A stretch of 32,593 nt of DNA from Phoenicibacter sp963592435 (GTDB lineage: Bacteria > Actinomycetota > Coriobacteriia > Coriobacteriales > Eggerthellaceae), in NCBI GenBank assembly GCA_963592435.1, contig CAVAWT010000017.1, positions 1 to 32,593 of the forward strand. Reading direction: 5' to 3'. Position 1 is the stretch's first letter, and the number at the start of each line of letters is the position of its first letter. The notes beneath the pieces were generated by a model that did no database searches, was not told the origin of the DNA, and saw nothing but the letters and a program-made list of their open reading frames with translations. Shown here piece after piece: positions 1 to 8,250 of this stretch. The translations under genes and the position numbers were made by a program.

Positions 1-893
1 GGCTGGGTACTAAAGCTGCAGACGAAGCCTACACAGATGAGGCATATTTTGCAACTCATGATGTCAATTATGTTTCAGGAACTGCCATAAAAGAAGAAAT
101 GTCGATTCTGCACGATAGCGATTCGGACACCTATGACGATTGCAAGAATAAGTGGGATAATTATTTTGCGAATGCTGATTCTGAAGAGGCAGGTCTTGGT
201 AACCAAGTTAGGCTATATGCGACCTACAGTGGTGGGGAAACTGAACCCTCTCGTGATGGCATCAAAAGTGAACTTAATAAGTACGTCGAGTTCAGGATTT
301 TAGAAGTAAGCGACAAAGTTGCAGGACATGATGGAGATGGATCTGCTGTCACATTTATGGCAACGCACGTTTTGCCGACGGCTTACGTGCTGAATGACAC
401 CAACGCAAATAAAGGCGGGTGGAGCGAAACTGCACTTCGAGACATGCTTCAAAGCGGGGGTGACATTTACGACAAGTTCCCAACTTCTTTAACGAGCGCA
501 ATCGCAATAGTTTCGAAATTGAACAACGCTGGCGGAGGCGCTGCTCAGAGTGCGGCAGGGACAACAACGAATGATGCCTTTTGGCTACCTTCCTACAGCG
601 AACTTTATGCAACAGGAGCCTATTCCTCTGTCGCACCATTGGGCGAAGGAACTGCATATCAATGGTGCAAGGACAAGAATATCAATGGGTATTCTTCGAA
701 CGATGCTATTAAGTACCTAACACGAGCTGGAGCGACGCCTGGCTCCTCTGAATACAGCGTCTGCAAATGGTGGCTGCGCTCGCCGTGTGTTAAAGACCCT
801 ACCTCCTTCGTGAAAGTCGACCACTTCGGTGATCCAGACACCGGTAGCTATGCCAACAATCGTTATGGCATTGCCCCTGCTTTCTGCTTCTAA
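1..893 (+). CDS. 3' end of a DUF6273-like secreted/surface protein (5' truncated)
   Basis: The reading frame is open from the first full codon at position 3, so an ATG at 99 is probably internal and the gene begins outside the window. The last 110 or so residues carry WWLRSP followed by a stretch ending GIAPAFCF, which fits the end of DUF6273-type domains found in large secreted proteins of gut Firmicutes and Actinobacteria. An earlier segment (ILEVSDK, then ATHVLPTAYVLN) fits the N-terminal half of such a domain. No catalytic residues or C-terminal anchor are visible. The function is unknown; these domains usually sit at the C-terminus of multi-domain surface proteins. A strong hairpin terminator follows 32 bases after the stop. 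I am fairly sure of the coding frame and moderately sure of the domain name. Confidence 0.8.
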   Translation, partial: LGTKAADEAYTDEAYFATHDVNYVSGTAIKEEMSILHDSDSDTYDDCKNKWDNYFANADSEEAGLGNQVRLYATYSGGETEPSRDGIKSELNKYVEFRILEVSDKVAGHDGDGSAVTFMATHVLPTAYVLNDTNANKGGWSETALRDMLQSGGDIYDKFPTSLTSAIAIVSKLNNAGGGAAQSAAGTTTNDAFWLPSYSELYATGAYSSVAPLGEGTAYQWCKDKNINGYSSNDAIKYLTRAGATPGSSEYSVCKWWLRSPCVKDPTSFVKVDHFGDPDTGSYANNRYGIAPAFCF

Positions 894-925
894 CCGTTAG
901 TGAGCATTAGCTGACTCAAAACCTT

Positions 926-961
926 AAAACCGTTCTTGCTTTTTTAGCAGGAACGGTTTTT
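926..961 (+). terminator. Rho-independent terminator
   Basis: A 15-base arm at 926-940 pairs with 946-960, with a single G-U pair, around a five-T loop. The descending arm ends in a run of T. It lies just after the DUF6273-like gene and would end its transcript. Confidence 0.85.
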
Positions 962-973
962 GTTCACTTTCAT

Positions 974-1020
974 GGGGTCAGACCCTTAGTGCGCTGGGGA
1001 AATGCAAGGGGTCAAACCCT
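974..1020. repeat. Paired GGGGTCAGACCC-type palindromes (BIME-like element)
   Basis: Two near-palindromes, GGGGTCAGACCC at 974-985 and AGGGGTCAAACCCT at 1007-1020, flank a short core. Read on the minus strand the core is TTTCCCCAGCG followed by an AAGGG run. The layout of palindrome, short spacer, TTTCCC-AGCG core and second palindrome matches the ATGGCWGCCAT modules at 20.8-32.6 kb, although the palindrome sequence differs. It could be a REP/BIME-type element. No transposase is present in the window. Confidence 0.6.
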
Positions 1021-1029
1021 GTGTAAGGA

Positions 1030-1189
1030 AACACAAAATGCCTAAGCGAACTCTTGGAAATCAATGAGTAATTTTTATTGAATGGGTTTGAGGAGGCGTT
1101 TAAGCGAGCAAAGCGAGCGCGTTCCGACGAAATGAAATAAAAATTGCGAATGTGTTGATTTCCTCGTGTTCGCTTAGGCGTTTTGTGTT
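1030..1189. repeat. Long imperfect hairpin element, about 160 bases (MITE-like or structured RNA)
   Basis: Three nested stems share one axis: 1030-1051 with 1168-1189 (22 bp with one G-U), 1056-1064 with 1155-1163 (9 bp), and 1070-1079 with 1136-1145 (10 bp). The apical loop, about 56 bases, contains short repeats of GCGAGC. The outer stem is fully paired, counting the wobble, as plus-strand RNA. It is bracketed by GTCAGAC-type palindromes at 974-1020 and 1197-1215. I do not recognise a known RNA family. A minus-strand frame through it exists, but its codons are dictated by the inverted repeat. With the flanking palindromes it fills most of the gene-free stretch 894-1410. Confidence 0.6.
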
Positions 1190-1196
1190 GCGAATC

Positions 1197-1215
1197 AATG
1201 GTGTCAGACATCATT
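1197..1215. repeat. AATG-GTGTCAGACAT-CATT palindrome
   Basis: A 19-base near-palindrome centred on GTCAGAC, sharing its centre with the GGGGTCAGACCC palindromes at 974-1020. It sits just outside the right arm of the long hairpin, so the hairpin has related palindromes on both sides. From 1216 to about 1320 I see only a small possible stem (AGGG...CCCT near 1246-1274) and no gene. Confidence 0.5.
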
Positions 1216-1323
1216 TGCTTTTTCGTTTCTAAAATGAATATAAGCGAGGGCAACCGCCAAGGTGGTGGATCCCTAAAAAAATGGCAATCTAGCAGGTAAA
1301 ACTGTGATTTGTAAACCTTTATC

Positions 1324-1353
1324 TATCGAAACGGGAGAAGACTCTGTTATAAT
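1324..1353 (+). promoter_or_regulatory. Putative promoter for the DUF4012 gene
   Basis: TATAAT at 1348-1353 is a consensus -10 box about 58 bases before the ATG at 1411. The -35 region near 1324-1330 matches the consensus poorly, so the assignment rests mainly on the -10. Confidence 0.4.
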
Positions 1354-1410
1354 GATTTAGATAAGTTTACCCGAATTGAATGAAAAACGGAGCTGAGGGT
1401 TTTTAAGAAA

Positions 1411-3894
1411 ATGACTAATCCACGACATGCACATGCAAATGGCGTAAACAAGCCTAACAACAATTATGAAGTTTCATCTCCCAACAAAAATTTAAATGGG
1501 AGAGGGAATCCCAGAGCAAACAGAGCTGGAGGTGCTGTCAATGCTCCCCAGTCAGCGCAAGGACATGCAAGAAAGGTGGGACAACAACAAAGCTCAAAAG
1601 TGGCTAATTCGTCTTCGCCAAAACGTGCGAAGACACCTGCAGTCGCCTCGGCAAGACAAACCGCTGCGCGTTCAAATGACGCAAGACCAAACGCCTCTGG
1701 CAAAGTCGGAGCGTCTGGAGCACACATTTCGAATGGCAAACATAATCCAAGAAACAAGTCCGCAAACATCACACCTTCTGCTCAAAAGAGTCGAGGGCAG
1801 GAACAGGTCAGACAAGCGAAGAATGCAACTTCGAGAAGCCAAGCGCCTGCCAAAAATCAAGCTAAACCAAGAAATAGCGGACAAACGAGACAACAATCCT
1901 ACTCAAAAAACAATTCACAAACAAGGAGTCAATCCCAAACAGGAAATCAAGCGCGAAGCACTCAAAGAAGTGTGGTGGCGGGTGCAGGCGTTCAATCGTT
2001 AAAATCGAAAGTGCCGAGCGTTACGACTGCTCAAGAACCTGTCAATAAAGACAACATGGGCAAGACTGTTCCAAAAGTCTCCAATCATGCAGCGCCAGTT
2101 AATCCTGCATATTCTCAACCAAACGCATGGGGACAACAAGCTCAAGTTGCGCATAAAGACCATCGGGTCAGAAACATTGTTTTGATCGTGCTGGCGGTCT
2201 TTATCGCTTTAACGGCAGTTATGGGTGTCTTGGCCTACATGCAAGTCGGCACCCTCAAAACTGAGGCAAGCAACATAACGAAGAATTTAAAAACAGTGTC
2301 AAGCGCCATGAAGAAAGGCGAGTTTGATCAAGGCGCGACAGCGATGCGCTCAGTCTCTTCAAGCGTTGATTCCGTCAAGAGTTCTCTCGACTCTCCTGGA
2401 ATTGTCTACTTCAGTTTCTTTCCAGTTATCGGGCATGACATAAACAATGCTAAAACCATTGTTAACAATGCGCAAACGATTCTTTCAACGTGTGCTGTTC
2501 CAGCATGTGAAGGACTCGAAAGCGCTGGAAGTGGTGGTTTTATAACAAAAGACAAGACGATCAACTATTCAGCAATCAATGCTGTTTTAGATCCGATAAA
2601 GAAGAATTCAGCGACAGTTTCGCAGGCAGTTGAAAACATCCAGCAATCATGCAACTTCTCCATTCCTCAAATTGGAAGCAAGATTGGTGACATCGACGAT
2701 AAGCTTGAAGACGTTCAAAACGTCGTCAACGTTGTTGAGCAATATTCTGATCAAATCATGTCGATGATCGGTGCAAATGGTAACAGAAAATATCTCCTTG
2801 TTGCACAAAATACGACAGAGATGAGAAGCACTGGAGGATTCCCTGGAAGTGCTGGATTGGTGAGTTTTGAAAATGGAAAAATTGTCATGGGTGAGTTTGC
2901 TTCGGGCAAGCAATACATCGAAGGCGACAGGCCCGAGAGTTGCCCTCCAACAGAGCTTGACAACGCAATCTATCCTCTTGGAATCGAATACACGATGGAC
3001 ACAGGCTATGACGCCCATTTCCCAAACAGTGGCAAAATTTGGCTCGACACCTATGCAAACAAGCATGGCGAGACACTTAATGGGGTCATTAGCGTTTCTC
3101 CTTCCATGGTTCAAGATGTTTTGAAAATCGTCGGCGAGGTCAAGATGGACGACGGAACAGTTCTCAATGGTGACAACGCGACGAGGGTCTTGCAGCACGA
3201 TCTCTATTGGAAATATCTCTCAGGAAAAACTTCGACTGCAGACAACGATGCGGCAGATGCTGCCTTTGCGAATGCGGCTGAGAAGAGTTTTGAAAAGTTG
3301 TTTTCGGGTCTCAACTCCTCAACGATGATTAAGCTTTTAAAGACACTCCCAGATTCTGTTGAGAAACGTGAATTCATGCTTTATATGGGCGATTCAAATG
3401 AACAGGCAACAATTGATAAGCTTGGATGCTCTGCCTCTTTGAGCTCCGAGACAAGTAGCAAAAAGCTTGGCTTTTTCTGTGGAGTCAGAAGTTCGTGCAA
3501 GCTCGGTTGGTGGTTAGATGAGTCGTTTGATGTTCAAAAATCAGGAACAAACACGTTCCGAGTCACAGCAACAATGACAAGCACGCTCACTCAAGAGGAG
3601 CTCGATGTTGGAGGAAACTACATTATGGGCTATCCTGCTCACGGAACGGTGGGGGACCTGTTGCCTGGAGTATACATCTTTGCTCCGAAGGATTCCAAAA
3701 TAACGAACCTCGCGGTTAACAATGAGGGAAAAGGAACTGAGTATTCACAAGAAAACCGTCAGCTGTTTTATCTTGGTCAAGTTAGCTTGATGCCACAAGT
3801 CAGCGCCACAATAACTTTTGACGTTGAGGTTCCTGCTGGGTTTGGCGACACTTTAGAGGTTGAAACTAATCCGATGCTAACGGAATATAGATAA
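1411..3894 (+). CDS. DUF4012 membrane protein with long basic N-terminal tail
   Basis: This 827-residue protein has three parts. Residues 1-250 are low-complexity, rich in N, Q, S, A, K and R and almost without hydrophobic residues. Residues about 256-278 form one strong membrane segment (IVLIVLAVFIALTAVMGVLA). The rest is extracytoplasmic, and from about residue 460 it matches DUF4012 (VAQNTTEMRSTGGFPGS), a family common in actinobacteria, often near envelope polysaccharide genes, with no settled biochemical role. The orientation is therefore a single-pass protein with a basic cytoplasmic tail. The start is ATG 1411 with a weak purine-rich site (GAGCTGAGGG) upstream. It appears to be transcribed alone, with its own -10 box and a hairpin terminator after it. 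The tail is much longer than a usual N-terminal extension and might contact nucleic acid or acidic polymers, which is inference. Confidence 0.85.
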   Translation: MTNPRHAHANGVNKPNNNYEVSSPNKNLNGRGNPRANRAGGAVNAPQSAQGHARKVGQQQSSKVANSSSPKRAKTPAVASARQTAARSNDARPNASGKVGASGAHISNGKHNPRNKSANITPSAQKSRGQEQVRQAKNATSRSQAPAKNQAKPRNSGQTRQQSYSKNNSQTRSQSQTGNQARSTQRSVVAGAGVQSLKSKVPSVTTAQEPVNKDNMGKTVPKVSNHAAPVNPAYSQPNAWGQQAQVAHKDHRVRNIVLIVLAVFIALTAVMGVLAYMQVGTLKTEASNITKNLKTVSSAMKKGEFDQGATAMRSVSSSVDSVKSSLDSPGIVYFSFFPVIGHDINNAKTIVNNAQTILSTCAVPACEGLESAGSGGFITKDKTINYSAINAVLDPIKKNSATVSQAVENIQQSCNFSIPQIGSKIGDIDDKLEDVQNVVNVVEQYSDQIMSMIGANGNRKYLLVAQNTTEMRSTGGFPGSAGLVSFENGKIVMGEFASGKQYIEGDRPESCPPTELDNAIYPLGIEYTMDTGYDAHFPNSGKIWLDTYANKHGETLNGVISVSPSMVQDVLKIVGEVKMDDGTVLNGDNATRVLQHDLYWKYLSGKTSTADNDAADAAFANAAEKSFEKLFSGLNSSTMIKLLKTLPDSVEKREFMLYMGDSNEQATIDKLGCSASLSSETSSKKLGFFCGVRSSCKLGWWLDESFDVQKSGTNTFRVTATMTSTLTQEELDVGGNYIMGYPAHGTVGDLLPGVYIFAPKDSKITNLAVNNEGKGTEYSQENRQLFYLGQVSLMPQVSATITFDVEVPAGFGDTLEVETNPMLTEYR

Positions 3895-3956
3895 TTTAGA
3901 ATTCTTCTTACATTCAAATAGCTAGACGGATTAAAAGCTGGATAAAAAGCTTGGTA

Positions 3957-3992
3957 AAAAGCTAGATTGAACAGATGCTCAATCTAGCTTTT
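3957..3992. terminator. Bidirectional terminator between convergent genes
   Basis: A perfect 14-base stem (3957-3970 with 3979-3992) around an 8-base loop. The arms begin AAAAGCTAG and end CTAGCTTTT, so each strand has a T run after the hairpin. It lies between the stop of the DUF4012 gene and the stop of the convergent ABC permease gene. Confidence 0.85.
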
Positions 3993-4004
3993 CTTATTTT
4001 TTGT

Positions 4005-7000
4005 CTATTCAGTTGATTTTAAGCTCTCAACCATGTTTACTTGTGAGAACTTACGTCGCATTATAAACATAACAAACAAGCTGAACACAATTGTTATGAC
4101 TGCAGATATGACGAAACTTAAAGCATGAATTTCTCGTCCGAACATTAACATGTTTCCTTCAGCCGAAGAAACGACAAAGCCTTCCAACAGAAGTCCGAAC
4201 AAAATTCCAACGAAACATCCAAGAATCGTTAAGATGATCGTTTCTCGGTAGATGTACATCTCGACTTCGCGCCTGTTGAAACCAAGGACTTGCAAAGTTG
4301 CTATCTCACGTTTGCGCTCACATATGTTTATGTTATTCAAGTTGTAAAGAACAACAAACGCAAGAAGGGCTGCGCACGACACCAACACGATGACGACCAT
4401 GTTGACAGCCGAAAGTGAGTTCTTGTAGGTTTCAATCGTCTCGTCGTTATACGAAACTGACTTGACAGCTCGAGTTGCCTCTGTTGCTTGCGTGAATTGA
4501 GCTTTGTCGGCATTTGATGGCAATTTCGCAAAATGTGTCGTGTAGGCTGGTTCTGAGCCATCGAAGAGCTCCGAATAGGTCTCAGCAGAGCAAATGACAT
4601 AATTAAACAGGTAGTTTTCAAAAACCCCAGACACCTGTGCTTTAATTTTTTTATTTGAGGCATTGCCCATGTCGTCTTGCTGGCAAAGTGTTATGCTGTC
4701 GCCAACGTTTAAGTTAAACATGTTTTTTAACTTCTCTGTTATCAAGACGCCATCCTCTGGTGCAGACAATTCTTGGTGGCTACCTCGATCGCGAATTTTC
4801 CAAACGTTGTTTAAGGCGCTGAAATCTTTCGGAACGATGAGTGAAGCGTTTGTGTCTTTAGTTGTGCCTTGCGCAGTGGCAATTATCAAGGTTGATTCGA
4901 CGTTTGCGTCACTTTCGACGTAGGTGTTGTTGTTCATCAATTTTGACAAAGTTTCAGCACTGCTCTCAGTTGCATCAGACTTTGCGCTCACTGTTGCATT
5001 GTAGGAAACAAGTTCGTTATATTGTTTGTCAATCATGTCGTTTAGTGCGTCGTTTAATCCAAACCCTGTCAGAAGAAGCCCTGTGCACCCTGCAATTCCA
5101 ATTATCGTCATGGCAGAGCGTTTTTTGTAGCGAAACAAGTTTCTGACAGTGACTTTTCCAGAGAACGACAAGCGATTCCACAAAAATGTTATTCTCTCGA
5201 ACAAAATTTTTGATCCAGATTTTGTTGTTTTGGGTCGCATCAAGCTCGCTGGATTTTCACGAAGTGATGCCCAAGCGACTCCAAGCGTTACGGCGACAGT
5301 GATTCCAACTCCAGCTAAAAATGAGATTGCAGCGATTGGCAGGTCGATAGGGGAGAGGAGGTCATGCGGCATCCGATACATTGCGCCATAGGCATCCATG
5401 ATGACGGCAGGTAAAACTTCTGAGAGCAAAACGATTCCAAAAATTGCGCCCGTCGCACTTGCAAAAAGAGAATAGACCAAAAACTTCTGAGAAATTTTCG
5501 ATCTTGAATAGCCAAGTGCTTTGTAGGTTCCAATGTTTAGGCGCTCTTCTTCAATCATGCGCGTCATCGTTGTCAGCGCAACAAGAGCCGCCACGAGGAA
5601 GAAAATCAGCGGAAAAAGCTGAGCTATGCTGTCAACGCGCTCAGCGTCAGTCTTGAAAGACTCTGCGCCCTGCACTTTTGAGCGATCCATAACAAGCCAT
5701 TCAGGAGTTTTTAATTTATTGATTTGGTCTTGTGCTTCGTCTAACTTCTTTTTTGCTTCAGCAAGTTGAGTTTCTGCCTCTTGTTTGTTTGTTTGAAGTG
5801 TTTGAGTTCCTTCGTTATATTCATTAAGTCCACTGTAATATGAATCGACACCGCTATAATATGTCGACTTGGCAGAGTTATATTGCTCTCTTGCGCTTTC
5901 CAGTTGCTTTTCTCCATCTGCGACAGAACTCTCAGCTTGCTGGATGCCTTCATCTAGTTGCTTTTTTTGCTGAACAAGCGCTTCATATTGGTTCTTTACA
6001 CTTTCATATTGCGAAGAGTCTTTAGGCGTTGCATCGAGTGCTTGTTTTGCCATCTGCTCAGTCATTGCAAAAGCAGACTGTTGCGTTTTTAGGTAATTAA
6101 GAGTTGTTTTTGCTGCTTCGAGCTGTGATGTTGCGTCTGACAGCTTTTCATGTGCCGACAAAAGTTCAACAGGCGTTTTGTCAAGAGCAATTCTGCTGTC
6201 TTCGAGCAATTGCTTTGAGGAGTTAAGCGTGCTCTCAGCGTCGTTTATCTCTCTGTGAGCTTCAGCTTCTTTTTGTGCATATTCGCTCTTGCTTTTGTCA
6301 AGTTCTGCTTGAGCGCCGTCTTTTAACTCGCTCAGGCGAGCTTGTTCTCTTTCAGGGGCAATTGTTTTGATCTCGTCAATTGCACTCTGAATTGTTGCTT
6401 CATAATCTGAAGAGTAGGAAAATTTATCTTTAGCCCCCCTGACAGTTAAAAAGATTTCGTTATAAGGATAGCTCTCTGCAAAAGAATCATTTGTTACATA
6501 TGCATAATCATCGAGCATTCCGCTGCCAAGTGTTGTGTTTCCAGGCGATGCATAATCAACATATAGCGGACTTTCCACTTTTCCTACGATCTCAAATTTT
6601 TTGGTTGAAAGTGTTGAAGCGACATCACTGACGCAATCTGTTATCTCAATTATGTCTCCTATGTTTTTGTCAGTGTTTATGACGCAGTCAGTTGAGATGA
6701 CGCATTCGCCTTGTTTTTCTGGCATTCTGCCTTCTTTAAGTTCGATTGTGTTTAGAGAATCTTCATTTGTTAGTGAATGAATTCTCATTGTGACGTGCTC
6801 GCCATTTAAGGTTCCTGTCACGTCAGTTTCATAGGCAAGGGCAGCTTTCTCGACACTGTCCAAATTTTTTATCACGTCCAAGTCTTTTTCAACGAGTCCA
6901 AGAGTTGAAACAACTCGAACGTCCATCAGCTCAGTCGAATCGAAATAGTTGTCAGCTGCAATTTTCATGTCGGGGCACACCATGCGCAGTGCCGCATAAA

Positions 7001-7094
7001 AACCAGATCCAAGACCAACAATGAGAAAAATTGCTAGGAATCTTCCAAGAGATCCCTTTATTGTTTTAAAAACGTCTTTTCTAAAAGCTTTCAT
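4005..7094 (-). CDS. ABC exporter permease, FtsX-like, with extracytoplasmic coiled coil
   Basis: A 1029-residue permease of the MacB/FtsX type. A membrane segment near residues 14-37 (FLAIFLIVGLGSGFYAAL) is followed by an extracytoplasmic region with a long predicted coiled coil at about 245-470, rich in E, K, Q, A and S. The first FtsX-like membrane block is at about 485-640 (FPLIFFLVAALVAL, then MIEEERLNIGTYKALGYS). Another membrane segment (TIIGIAGCTGLLLTGFGL), a second outer domain and a C-terminal FtsX block (ICERKREIATLQVLGF) follow. The paired FtsX blocks with a coiled coil are typical of Gram-positive permeases that export or mechanically transmit signals with a LolD-like ATPase. The ATPase gene is immediately upstream, 18 bases away. 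I chose ATG at 7094 over TTG at 7103 because the GAAG site is too close to the TTG. The substrate is unknown. Confidence 0.88.
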   Translation of the reverse strand: MKAFRKDVFKTIKGSLGRFLAIFLIVGLGSGFYAALRMVCPDMKIAADNYFDSTELMDVRVVSTLGLVEKDLDVIKNLDSVEKAALAYETDVTGTLNGEHVTMRIHSLTNEDSLNTIELKEGRMPEKQGECVISTDCVINTDKNIGDIIEITDCVSDVASTLSTKKFEIVGKVESPLYVDYASPGNTTLGSGMLDDYAYVTNDSFAESYPYNEIFLTVRGAKDKFSYSSDYEATIQSAIDEIKTIAPEREQARLSELKDGAQAELDKSKSEYAQKEAEAHREINDAESTLNSSKQLLEDSRIALDKTPVELLSAHEKLSDATSQLEAAKTTLNYLKTQQSAFAMTEQMAKQALDATPKDSSQYESVKNQYEALVQQKKQLDEGIQQAESSVADGEKQLESAREQYNSAKSTYYSGVDSYYSGLNEYNEGTQTLQTNKQEAETQLAEAKKKLDEAQDQINKLKTPEWLVMDRSKVQGAESFKTDAERVDSIAQLFPLIFFLVAALVALTTMTRMIEEERLNIGTYKALGYSRSKISQKFLVYSLFASATGAIFGIVLLSEVLPAVIMDAYGAMYRMPHDLLSPIDLPIAAISFLAGVGITVAVTLGVAWASLRENPASLMRPKTTKSGSKILFERITFLWNRLSFSGKVTVRNLFRYKKRSAMTIIGIAGCTGLLLTGFGLNDALNDMIDKQYNELVSYNATVSAKSDATESSAETLSKLMNNNTYVESDANVESTLIIATAQGTTKDTNASLIVPKDFSALNNVWKIRDRGSHQELSAPEDGVLITEKLKNMFNLNVGDSITLCQQDDMGNASNKKIKAQVSGVFENYLFNYVICSAETYSELFDGSEPAYTTHFAKLPSNADKAQFTQATEATRAVKSVSYNDETIETYKNSLSAVNMVVIVLVSCAALLAFVVLYNLNNINICERKREIATLQVLGFNRREVEMYIYRETIILTILGCFVGILFGLLLEGFVVSSAEGNMLMFGREIHALSFVISAVITIVFSLFVMFIMRRKFSQVNMVESLKSTE

Positions 7095-7112
7095 AATGAT
7101 CAATCTTCGTTG

Positions 7113-7820
7113 TTACCATTCGAGCAATTCTGCATCCATCGGGTTTTCATTTCTGGAGCATTCTGAGATCTTCCCTTCGCGAACATGGATGACGCGATCG
7201 GCAATTTCACAAAATGCAGAGTTGTGTGTGACAACCGCAACAGTTTTGTTTTCGTTTCTGCATGTGTCTTGAAGAAGTTTCAAAATCGCTTTTCCAGTGT
7301 TGTAGTCAAGAGCACCTGTTGGCTCGTCGCAAAGCAAAAGTTTTGGGTTTTTTGCAATCGCACGGGCGATCGAGACGCGTTGTTGTTCGCCACCTGATAG
7401 TTGTCCCGGGAAATTGTTTGCCCTCTTTGTCAAGTCAACGAGTTTTAGAGCTGCCATGGAATCCATTGGATCTTTGCAAATTTGAGCTGCCAGCTCAACG
7501 TTTTCTTTTGCTGTCAGATTTTGAACTAAGTTATAAAACTGAAAAACGAAACCTATGTCGTGCCTGCGATAGTTGGTTAGCTGTTTTCTGTCGTAGGCAT
7601 TGATTTCGTTGCCATCCAAAACAATTCTGCCTGAAGTGCACGTGTCCATTCCTCCAAGCATATTCAAAAGAGTTGTTTTGCCTGCGCCACTTGGACCGAC
7701 TATGACGACGAATTCGCCTTCTTCAAAAGTGAAATTCATACCATTTGCGGCAGCAACTTCCACCTCACCCATTTTGTACACTTTTCTAACATCTTCAAAT
7801 TCAACAAAAGACATACGCAA
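7113..7820 (-). CDS. ABC transporter ATP-binding protein (LolD/MacB-like)
   Basis: A 235-residue ATPase that would power the adjacent FtsX-like permease. Visible motifs are Walker A GPSGAGKT (residues 42-49), the Q-loop region (FQFYNLVQNLTA), signature LSGGEQQR, Walker B LLLCDEPTGALD and the switch histidine in VVTHN. The SIARAIAKNPKLLLCDEPTGALD context is typical of the MacB/LolD/FtsE branch rather than of uptake systems. The start is uncertain. TTG at 7820 lies 5-7 bases after a GAGGGG site, whereas ATG at 7814 is spaced less well but is the more usual codon. The gene forms a two-gene operon with the permease and is divergent from infA. A TATAAT box on the minus strand lies about 66 bases upstream. 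Confidence 0.92.
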   Translation of the reverse strand: MRMSFVEFEDVRKVYKMGEVEVAAANGMNFTFEEGEFVVIVGPSGAGKTTLLNMLGGMDTCTSGRIVLDGNEINAYDRKQLTNYRRHDIGFVFQFYNLVQNLTAKENVELAAQICKDPMDSMAALKLVDLTKRANNFPGQLSGGEQQRVSIARAIAKNPKLLLCDEPTGALDYNTGKAILKLLQDTCRNENKTVAVVTHNSAFCEIADRVIHVREGKISECSRNENPMDAELLEW

Positions 7821-7885
7821 AAAATCCCCTCTGTTATCGTTAGTTATGTTTAAAAATTGTGCAATAGTTTTACATCTGCACTAAC

Positions 7886-7891
7886 ATTATA
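7886..7891 (-). promoter_or_regulatory. Putative -10 box for the ABC exporter operon
   Basis: TATAAT on the minus strand, about 66 bases upstream of the ATPase start. No convincing -35 hexamer is seen at the usual spacing. Confidence 0.35.
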
Positions 7892-7941
7892 TAAAAGAAA
7901 GAAGGCTCAGTTTTTCATAAAATAAAAAATATAAACTTTTT

Positions 7942-7971
7942 TTCGCATTTAATCAAAAAAACTGTTATCAT
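7942..7971 (+). promoter_or_regulatory. Putative promoter for infA
   Basis: TTCGCA at 7942-7947 (4 of 6 matches to TTGACA) and TATCAT at 7966-7971, 18 bases apart, precede infA by about 60 bases in an AT-rich divergent intergenic region. The fit is modest. Confidence 0.35.
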
Positions 7972-8031
7972 AAGATGTTGCGTGTCAAAAAGCGCAAAGA
8001 TAAACGTTTATTTTTTTTACGGAGGCAAGTT

Positions 8032-8250
8032 TTGTCTAAAGCAGACGTAGTTGAACTCGAAGGTGAAGTGCTTGAAGCGCTTCCTAATGCGATGTTTAAA
8101 GTAAAACTTGAAAATGGCCATGAAATTTTGGCTCACATATCAGGCAAGATGAGAATGCACTACATCAAAATATTGCCTGGTGATAAAGTGACTGTCGAGT
8201 TGAGTGTTTATGACTTAAATCGTGGTCGCATAACTTTCCGCTATAAATAA
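8032..8250 (+). CDS. infA: Translation initiation factor IF-1
   Basis: A 72-residue protein matching IF-1 over its full length (SKADVVELEGEVLEALPNAM, then MRMHYIKILPGDKVTVELS, ending GRITFRYK). IF-1 is an OB-fold protein that binds the A site of the 30S subunit during initiation. I place the start at TTG 8032 because it gives the family length and lies 5 bases after a GGAGG site at 8021-8025. The frame also runs open upstream to ATG 7975, but those 19 extra codons have no family counterpart and lack a good ribosome site. It heads the rpmJ-rpsM-rpsK-rpsD-rpoA-rplQ group, as in many actinobacteria, but here the gene before it is a divergent ABC exporter, not map or adk. Confidence 0.95.
   Translation: MSKADVVELEGEVLEALPNAMFKVKLENGHEILAHISGKMRMHYIKILPGDKVTVELSVYDLNRGRITFRYK

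Noticed and set aside
978..1253. A 91-residue minus-strand frame through the long hairpin
   Set aside because: Its sequence is fixed by the inverted repeat, there is no ribosome site, and it ends inside the palindromes; an apparent frame only.
1246..1274. A possible riboswitch-like small stem (AGGG...CCCT with ACCGCC/GGTGGT)
   Set aside because: The stem is short and lies upstream of the predicted promoter; no known riboswitch consensus is met.
7975..8031. A 19-residue N-terminal extension of IF-1
   Set aside because: IF-1 starts at SKADVVELEG in this family, and GGAGG is placed for the TTG at 8032.
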